64,000 bases of DNA from Ascochyta rabiei (taxonomy: Eukaryota; Ascomycota; Dothideomycetes; Pleosporales; Didymellaceae). Where the stretch lies: NCBI RefSeq assembly GCF_004011695.2, contig NC_082415.1:620001-684000 (forward strand), given 5' to 3'. Positions within the stretch are counted from its first letter, which is position 1. Each line of letters opens with the position of its first letter. The notes beneath the pieces are model-generated. The model was not told the DNA's origin and ran no database searches. It saw nothing but the letters and a program-made list of their open reading frames with translations. The translations under genes and the position numbers were made by a program. Shown piece by piece: positions 57,395 to 64,000 of the stretch.

Positions 57395-58863
57395 TTGGCT
57401 TTTGCACTTTAGGCGTTCTGGAACAAAGGACTACCCAACTGGTTTTGGGAGGGTATTGGGGCGTGCGCCAACGGACGGCGCGCATCAGGAAATATTGGAC
57501 ATACGCGAATGATACCACTGCTTTCACTCTCAAGATTTTCCCCTTCACTCGACCCGATGTCCACTGAAGATGACACACCGCGCATCACGTGCGTCATGCC
57601 GTCTCATCCCATGCAAAATCCACACGTCCAGCTTTTCCTTGCTTACGATCACGCGCCCGCATCGCTCCGAAAAAAGCTGACGGCGAATTCGCATAAAACT
57701 CTGTGTGCAATCTGGATTGAACACGCAAGTGTCACGATACGTAGCATCATAGTCCGTGCAGACCCCTGCAGACCCACCCAGAGCCTCACGCCGATCCCGA
57801 AGGTGGCGCGAACACAAGCACGCACAGGTGCACTACAGAGTTTGCAACTAGCGCAGTTGTTGGGACGCCAGAAGCTACCAAGAATGGAGCCAGAGGCAAA
57901 GGACGAATTCGTGCAGCCCTGCGTATGTATGCAGATTGATGTCATTGCCAGGCCGAGACAAGATGTGTACGTGCTTACTGTGCACGTATGGTAGGTGGCA
58001 CAAGTAGTGTAGGTGAGCACGACAGTGCTTGCAGAGCAAATCTGCTTGTGGAGACTTTTACAGTCCGCACAAGGCGTGCAGCAGAGGTAGCCAGCAAGCA
58101 ACAGCTGTCTGATTGGCGCAACATTAGTACCTGGAGGTTTTGCGGTCTTGGTTGGTCAAAACCCGCGTCGCTTTGGCTCACCTACACTACTCATGCCAGC
58201 TACCATGGCAGCACACCGGATGGCGCCAAGGGCGATTTGTGTTTTTGGCTACTTGAATGGAAAAGTCTGCTTCGATTTTCAGGGAGGACACCGGCCATTC
58301 TAGGAACAACGCTGTGTTTTGTTATGGTGTTGTTGATGAGAATTCGACCCACTACGACGTCATACCACAAACCATGCATCATTGGTTTGATCTTGCCGAA
58401 CGGACCGTAGGATGGGTGGGCCCTCGCAAAGTTTCATCCCTGTCCAGATCCCGCAGAGCCTCACCTTAGTCCAGCCTTGGCCGGAGAGGCATCCCTCACT
58501 GTGCCTGTCACGATTGCGCACGTCGCACGCTTTTCGATTCGAACGTACGTGTTCGATAGGCCAACCAGACCAGCATCTTCCGTCCACTGTCACGAACATG
58601 ACGCACTTGTCAACACGTCTTCCGGTGCACCTCGCCTGTCTAGCATAGTTTCGAGTTCTCCTGTCGGCATCGTCACGGCCAGATTATTTGTGGATCTGAT
58701 AACGGTGTCGAGGTCCACACTGACCGCTAGCTCGTAACCTGCCGAAGGAAACAGCTCACCTCCGGTGCCGAGTATCAGCCTGCTGGTGATGGACAAAACC
58801 CGCGTGGCTCCCCATCTTCTCCGCGCAGGATAAGCCCCAATCGCTTCTTCGATTGTCAACATC
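57395..58863. other. Intergenic region; no gene seen
   Basis: 1.5 kb between the Zn2Cys6 gene and the MFS gene, both on the plus strand. A 150-residue minus-strand frame at 57649-58101 and a 140-residue plus-strand frame at 57988-58410 have unnatural composition and no motif, so they are left out. It should contain the 3' UTR of the first gene and the promoter of the second. Confidence 0.6.
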
Positions 58864-60696
58864 ATGTCAGGCTACTACGGTCCCTCATTCTCCAGACCGC
58901 CTTCAAGGCCCAACTCACTGGCCGCGTCCAGGGCCAACTCGATAGCCCAGTCCCGAAACAACTCCTTCGTGGCGTCGAGGAACAATTCCTTCGTAGCAGC
59001 AAGCACACCCGCCACTCCACGGGCTCATTCTACTGCTGCCACGACACCGCACGCCTACCTCTCCCGGGCTAACAGCAAGGACAACGACAAGGAAGAAGAT
59101 GGTGCCGATACTCCTGATTACAACTCAGAGGTGATCCGCAATGAGCAGGGCGAACCCGTGATCGGGAGAGTTGTCGGTGGAAAGCATGTCAGCGAAGGGA
59201 ACAACGACGTCGATGCGGACTGCGGCCCCATCAAGACGGTCGACATTGATATGCCACTGACCCTCACCGAGACAGTCAAGCACAACGACAAGGAGTACAT
59301 CGTTCTCACCTTTGCCACCGGCGACAGGGAGAACCCTTTCAACTGGAATCCTTGGTACAAGCGCAGCATCACCACCATGCTCAATCTCATGACGCTCTTC
59401 ATCGGTCTCGCAACCACAGCCTACTCTTCAGGCATCAACAGTATGTGCGAAGAGTTCGGCGTCGGCAGTCTCCAGGGCCAATGGGGTCTGTTCACTTTCA
59501 ACATGGCTTGTGCCGTTGCGCCCATGGTCCTTGCTCCTTTCTGCGAGCTTGTCGGTCGCAAGATCGTCTACGCTTCCTCTTTCCTGTGCTTCTCGCTACT
59601 TTTCATCGGGCTTGCGCTCGCCCCAGACATCAACACCATCATCGGCCTTCGTCTCCTTCTTGGTCTTTTTGGCTGTGTCGGTACCATCTTGGTTGGAGGT
59701 ACATTCGACGACATGTACCCGGCTGAGAAGCGTGGTCGACCTATGGCTATGTTCAGTTTCGTTGCCATTTTCGGTACCGTTTCCGCACCCATCTATGCCG
59801 GTTTCATCGACCAGGCCATTGGATGGCGTTGGATCGAAGGCATCCAAGGCATTGCTAACGTGCCCTTGCTCATCGCCATCTTCCTCGCTTTCCCCGAGAC
59901 TCGCGGTGGTGTCTGCCTTCACAAGCGCGCGGTCGCACTCCGCAAAGCGACAGGCGACGAGCGCTACGTGGCCGAAGACGACATCTACACGCCTGACGTC
60001 CAGTCCATGTTGAAAGCTTCGTCCGTCAAGGCCATCCGTATGCTAGTCACCGAGCCTGTCGTTTTCGCCTTCGGCATGTGGATTGCCTTCTGTTGGGCCG
60101 TAGTGTTCCTGTTCCTGTCCGTCATCCCTATCACCTTCTCCGAAAAGCGCGGTTGGAACGAGGGCGTCGCAGGCCTGCCGTACATTTCGCTCGCCATTGG
60201 CACGTTCCTCGGCTGGGCAGCGCACCACTTGCAGATGCGCAAGTACAATAAGCTCCAAGCCGACCCTGCCGTCCAAGTGGTGCCCGAGCACCGCCTCTAC
60301 GGAGCCATGTTCGGCGCCGTCTGGCTCCCCGTCGGTCTGTTCATCTACTCCTTCACCCAGTACGGATACATTCCCTGGATCGCGCCGACCATCGGCCTCG
60401 CACCCATCGCGTTCGGCATCTTCTTCGTCTTCGAGTCGACATACAGCTACACCGCTGACTGCTACGGCGAGTCCTCATCGTCTGCCATCGCGGGCCAAGG
60501 TCTCATGCGCAACACCCTCGGCGCCGTGACCCCACTCTTCGCCAGCGCCTTCTTCCACAACGTCGGCAGCCAGTACGCGGGCCTGATCCTCGCCCTGTTC
60601 GGCACCTTGCTTAGTCTCATCCCTTTCGTCATGTTCAAGTACGGACACCAGCTGCGCGCGCGGAGTAAGCTGGCTCAAGAATTTGGCGGCAAGTAG
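58864..60696 (+). CDS. MFS transporter, DHA1 (drug:H+ antiporter / polyamine) type
   Basis: Single exon, 610 aa. The first 155 residues are cytosolic and Ser/Arg/Asn-rich, with a repeated S-R-N-N-S-F-V-A unit near 37-52, a likely phosphorylation region. N-P-F-N-W-N-P-W-Y-K-R at about 157 is the usual lead-in to helix 1 of this group. G-R-K-I-V-Y-A-S-S corresponds to MFS motif A after helix 2, and R-L-L-L-G-L-F-G lies in helix 4. The F-P-E-T-R motif sits after helix 6. About 12 helices follow to residue 590. Members export drugs, polyamines or secondary metabolites across the plasma membrane. Substrate unknown. No biosynthetic genes are nearby to suggest one. Confidence 0.87.
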   Translation: MSGYYGPSFSRPPSRPNSLAASRANSIAQSRNNSFVASRNNSFVAASTPATPRAHSTAATTPHAYLSRANSKDNDKEEDGADTPDYNSEVIRNEQGEPVIGRVVGGKHVSEGNNDVDADCGPIKTVDIDMPLTLTETVKHNDKEYIVLTFATGDRENPFNWNPWYKRSITTMLNLMTLFIGLATTAYSSGINSMCEEFGVGSLQGQWGLFTFNMACAVAPMVLAPFCELVGRKIVYASSFLCFSLLFIGLALAPDINTIIGLRLLLGLFGCVGTILVGGTFDDMYPAEKRGRPMAMFSFVAIFGTVSAPIYAGFIDQAIGWRWIEGIQGIANVPLLIAIFLAFPETRGGVCLHKRAVALRKATGDERYVAEDDIYTPDVQSMLKASSVKAIRMLVTEPVVFAFGMWIAFCWAVVFLFLSVIPITFSEKRGWNEGVAGLPYISLAIGTFLGWAAHHLQMRKYNKLQADPAVQVVPEHRLYGAMFGAVWLPVGLFIYSFTQYGYIPWIAPTIGLAPIAFGIFFVFESTYSYTADCYGESSSSAIAGQGLMRNTLGAVTPLFASAFFHNVGSQYAGLILALFGTLLSLIPFVMFKYGHQLRARSKLAQEFGGK

Positions 60697-61447
60697 AATA
60701 TTGGTCGCGCAAGGGGAACGGGGAGTTGTACACCTACCGTATTTATATGGCGTTGCACAGCGTGTTTCCGCACACGCAGTGGCAAGTGCATCATCAACTT
60801 TTCTAGTTTGACTACCATTACACTTTATCGTTCAGACATGTAAACACTACGACTGTTGGTGCGCATTCGTGATGTTCTTGTCGTTCGTGCGCAGTGCACG
60901 AAAGCACTAGCCGAGAAGATACCATGTGGCCTTCTGCTTTGCCTTACTTTGCCTTCTCCTTCAAGATCTCACCATCATGTCCGCATCGCCTCGCCGACAC
61001 CACCAGCACGCTCGAGACCGGAGCTATGCGTAAGCTACGCGCAAGCTTTGGCAATGCGAGGCTCGCATTGGAAATCGAGCGCGCGACGGCGCGTGCGGGC
61101 TGCGAGGTAGGGTGGATATGAAGTGGAGTGGTGAGCGCTTGCAAGGGGGCTGAGTTGGTGAGCGAGGTTGCCTGCTGTTCGTGCCCTCTTCTTTTTCTCG
61201 TGCAAGTCGTCTGCCTGGTTACTGTCTTCCATCACAACCATACAACATTCAACTTGAATAAGGGATCGAAGTTATTGCACGCCGCACTGTATCGAATGTC
61301 GGGGGTTCTTGTTGTACCTGACGGTATTAGGTGGCATCTCGAACCTCGCTCTGCCCCGCAGAAGCCTTTGAAGCACCAATGAAGATCTCGCACAAGCAGA
61401 TCACAACCGTAGCCACTGACTAGCTACTCCCGATTGTTAACAACACA
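60697..61447. other. Intergenic region; no gene seen
   Basis: 0.75 kb between the MFS gene and the HET-domain gene. Only overlapping short frames without motifs. Confidence 0.55.
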
Positions 61448-63210
61448 ATGGACCCTTCCGCATCATCACCGCGCTGCACGCTCGACAGCCCCTACGCGCC
61501 TCTTAGGCGAGGATTTCGGGAAACCTGGCTACTTGAGCTTGAGCCTGGAAATTTTGATGACGACTGGGTGATTACTCTGCGGACCAGTAGATTGGTAAGG
61601 AAGCGCCCACATTATGATGCATTGTCGTACTATTGGGGCAACGAGAAGTGTCCACACAAAGCGGCAATCAACGGCAAGAGCATCGCCATCGGCTTGTTCC
61701 TCGACTGCGCACTTCGTCATCTCCGCGACAAGATTAACCAGGCGAGGCTCTTGTGGGTAGATGCTCTTAGTATCAATCAGGGTGATGTTGATGAGAGAAA
61801 CGATCGAGTCCAACTTATGAAGGATATTTACTCTTCAGCGCAGAACGTGCTCGTGTGTTTGGGTCCAGAGCGTGCTGGGGATGAGTATGCATTGAAATGC
61901 ATCGAAAGCGGCGAGATGCCAGAGGCGCAGAAAGAGCAGGCTTATTTGCTGAGAATCTTGAGGCGTATATGTCGACGACCGTGGTTTGGACGGGTGTGGG
62001 TCACCCAAAAATTGGTATTGGCGAGGAACGATCCGGTTGTCCACCTTGGTGCAAGAACCCTACATTGGTCGCTGCTGCACAACTACGTGGGGGAACTGAT
62101 AAACGAAAGCTTCGAGACTTCAGTGGGTCCCAGTTATGGCACACCTTCTATGATGCAACATACCGCTTGATACTCCTTGGTCGAATCAAGGAATGGCAAA
62201 CATCAACTCTTGCCACGCTGCTCTATCGATCTGCGAGCTCACTGGCTACCGATCCCCGAGACAAGGCTTATGGCTTGCTAAGTCTACGAAGGTTTTCTGA
62301 TGGCCAGATGATATTGGTCCCTGACTATTCGAAGACGGTGGAAAGAGTTCTTTCTGAGACAACATACAGTATGCTTCTGGACAAGCATAGTCATTTCCCA
62401 TACAATTGGTTACCACTACATCCTCTTCACATAACGGTTAAGCCACCAATCGATCAGGCTTTTTCTGGACTACCATCGTGGGCTTTGGACCTTACCATCA
62501 GCTCGCGAACTTTGGGACTCTATGATAACAATGATCCGTATCGCCTTGTCCCACAAGGGCCAGGCGACGACAATCTAAGACTCAATGTTAACATTCCCAG
62601 ATCCGTCAAGGTGTCGGAAGACTTCAAGCAACTTGTTACTTGTGGCGTACATCTAGGGACCATCGCCAAAATTTCTGGCTCGACAATGGTCGACGGAACG
62701 CCCACCGTTGGGGCTAGTGGTGTCGCTTTGTACGATATCTACAACAACATCTTGAAACCTCAATCCATCGCCGAGGACACGTTCTTGCAGGTCCTCACTA
62801 TAGAGAGAGAGGAGAGAATCGAAGACGTTCAGTCCTTTAATAAGATTTTGAATCATCAAATGGAAATCAAATATCCCTCACAATACTAAAATGTGCTTTC
62901 CAAATTGACACACCCCATATCGTCTATCGTCTTTGTCACAGAGGAGAATCGCTTGGGACTCACTGTACATCTTGATATCGAGAAAGGAGTCCGGCCTGGC
63001 GATGTAGTCGTGGGCCTTTTTGGCAACAACTTCCCATTCACCCTGCGACCTGTTCCATGAGGGCTGGATGGCAGTACAGTACACACTATGGTTAACGTTG
63101 CGTATTTGGCTGATCACAATTACGGTCACAAACTTCTGTCAGATGCCAATGCAAAGATAAACTGGGGGGATTTTGCCAAGTATGGACTGAAGGAATACAC
63201 AATCGCCTGA
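61448..63210 (+). pseudogene. HET-domain (heterokaryon incompatibility) gene with premature stops
   Basis: The HET domain is clear: Y-D-A-L-S-Y-Y-W-G at residues 56-64, L-W-V-D-A-L-S-I-N-Q at 102-111 with E-R-N-D-R-V, and later a T-D-P-R-D-K-A-Y-G-L-L segment. The first frame (61448 on) passes into a second through either a 68-bp intron (62123-62190, donor gtgggt, acceptor aag) or a frameshift; the intron keeps phase. That frame ends at TAA 62887-62889, giving 457 aa. The same frame continues past it with F-V-T-E-E-N-R-L-G-L, P-G-D-V-V-V-G-L-F-G and F-T-L-R-P-V-P, the usual HET C-terminal region. It meets TGA at 63058-63060 and ends at 63208-63210. Two in-frame stops inside conserved sequence indicate a decayed gene. 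Intact relatives trigger cell death after fusion of unlike strains. A shortened protein might still be made. Confidence 0.78.
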
Positions 63211-63525
63211 ACCATGGGTATTTCACTGGGAATATTGGTTCCACTGCAGTCGATCATTTCCATATTTCTAACAGAGATAAACGTTTGGGATTCTGTAGTC
63301 TCCGCACCAGAAAATAGAGTTCATATGTCGAATTCGATTTGTTCATGTGAGGCATGTGGCGTTGAATTCAGAAGCAAGCAAGTATTGAGCAACGACAATG
63401 ACATGCTATCACCCGTCGGCTTGTTAAATGACAGTGTTTTGAGTGGAAGTCATATCGACTCTGCAATCGTTCTGCCTAAAGAGGTAAACTTTTAGTTTAT
63501 GGAAGCCTAGTAAATATCCATCGAA
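63211..63525. other. Intergenic region between convergent 3' ends; nothing recognised
   Basis: 315 bases between the HET pseudogene and the last gene. A 93-residue plus-strand frame starting at 63214 has no motif and is not annotated. Confidence 0.5.
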
Positions 63526-64000
63526 CTATTTGGTACCTCCATCCACGAAACGATCTTCCAATTTCGCTGGCTTACTGTTGCTGGCTTTCACGTCCTCAGC
63601 GACCCACTTCTCTGCATCACCAAGTCGATCGGCAGTCAGACCCGCGGAGCCTGGGTTGCTCATACCAGCTTCTAGCTGTCGTGTGTAGCTGACTTGTCTC
63701 AGTCGCTCAGCTTCTTTCGGGGTAAGGTGCAGCTGTGTTTGCATCAGCTGCGGGTTCGCCACAAAAGGGCAAGATGAGACTCACATAGACCTCGATGCCA
63801 ACTGCATGTATCGCGAAAGCGAGCCACAAAGCCATGCCAAAGTTGACATTCAACGCAGCGCCCGCATTCACTGAAGAGGTACCATCCATATCTGCAAGGA
63901 CTGCAGATACTTGAGCCAGGTTGCTGCCATCTGCGTAAGATGCGCAAGCAGGGTACTCGGACGCCAAGTCCATCCCATCGGCAATGGTGGCCGCAATCTT
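63526..64000 (-). CDS. 3' end of an uncharacterised membrane protein gene (partial)
   Basis: Exons at 63785-64000 (continuing off the window) and 63526-63732 are joined by a 52-bp intron with donor gtgagt, branch ctgat and acceptor cag. A nearer acceptor would give a 37-bp intron, which is too short. The visible 141 residues include an Ala/Asp-rich stretch, then one membrane helix (F-G-M-A-L-W-L-A-F-A-I-H-A-V-G-I) and a cytosolic tail with L-T-P-K-E-A-E-R-L-R-Q-V-S-Y and G-D-A-E-K-W. The tail style is familiar from fungal multi-pass membrane proteins, but I cannot name the family. The N-terminal part lies outside the window. Confidence 0.6.

Noticed and set aside
57649..58410. Frames of 140-150 residues between the Zn2Cys6 and MFS genes
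   Set aside because: Composition is unlike protein, there are no domains, and splice signals do not extend them.
42617..60696. A secondary-metabolite gene cluster (oxidoreductase, regulator, two transporters)
   Set aside because: There is no core synthase gene, and a housekeeping assembly factor and a 5S gene lie among them, so the mix looks accidental.

Overview
This window comes from a filamentous ascomycete (Pezizomycotina; Dothideomycetes is my guess, not proven). The evidence is short 50-70 bp GT..AG introns with YTRAY-type branch sites, fungal families such as HET, Zn2Cys6 regulators and the fungal rhodopsin-like domain, a dispersed single 5S rRNA gene, and a large block mutated in the manner of repeat-induced point mutation (RIP). 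The window has two compartments that meet near 39.7-40.0 kb.

Left compartment (1-39,706): TA-rich, without an intact gene, built of dead LTR retrotransposons nested in one another. I placed the ends from matching LTR pairs, TG..CA termini, target-site duplications (TSDs) and polypurine tracts. Element A (3,856-39,701, minus strand, 296-bp LTRs, TSD gtttt) was split by element D (8,848-27,529, minus, 155-bp LTRs) and by element C (28,353-38,648, plus, 166-bp LTRs, TSD gtat). Element B (13,417-24,857, minus, 255-bp LTRs, TSD ctat) landed inside the reverse transcriptase gene of D. With insertions removed, A is about 6.9 kb, D 7.2 kb, B 11.4 kb and C 10.3 kb. All four have Ty3/gypsy-type pol remnants read through many stop codons. 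B and C are unusually long. C carries an extra degraded reading frame after integrase. A further truncated gag-bearing element occupies 1-3,855.

Right compartment (40.0-64.0 kb): normal gene-rich DNA. In order: a 7-TM rhodopsin-domain membrane protein (minus); a secreted FAD-dependent GMC oxidoreductase resembling the dehydrogenase part of cellobiose dehydrogenase (plus); an unknown 259-aa protein (minus); a 925-aa LCAT-type alpha/beta hydrolase (plus); a monocarboxylate-transporter-like MFS protein (plus, four exons); a 5S rRNA gene (plus); the mitochondrial ATP synthase assembly factor ATP12 (minus), divergent from a 1,113-aa Zn2Cys6 transcription factor with minisatellite-coded repeats (plus, four exons); a DHA1-like MFS transporter (plus); a HET-domain gene broken by premature stops (plus); and the 3' end of an unknown membrane protein gene (minus) that runs off the right edge.

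The right-hand genes do not form an obvious pathway or biosynthetic cluster. The most notable biology is the onion-like retrotransposon nest with every reverse transcriptase catalytic site mutated, and a HET gene decaying about 22 kb from it.
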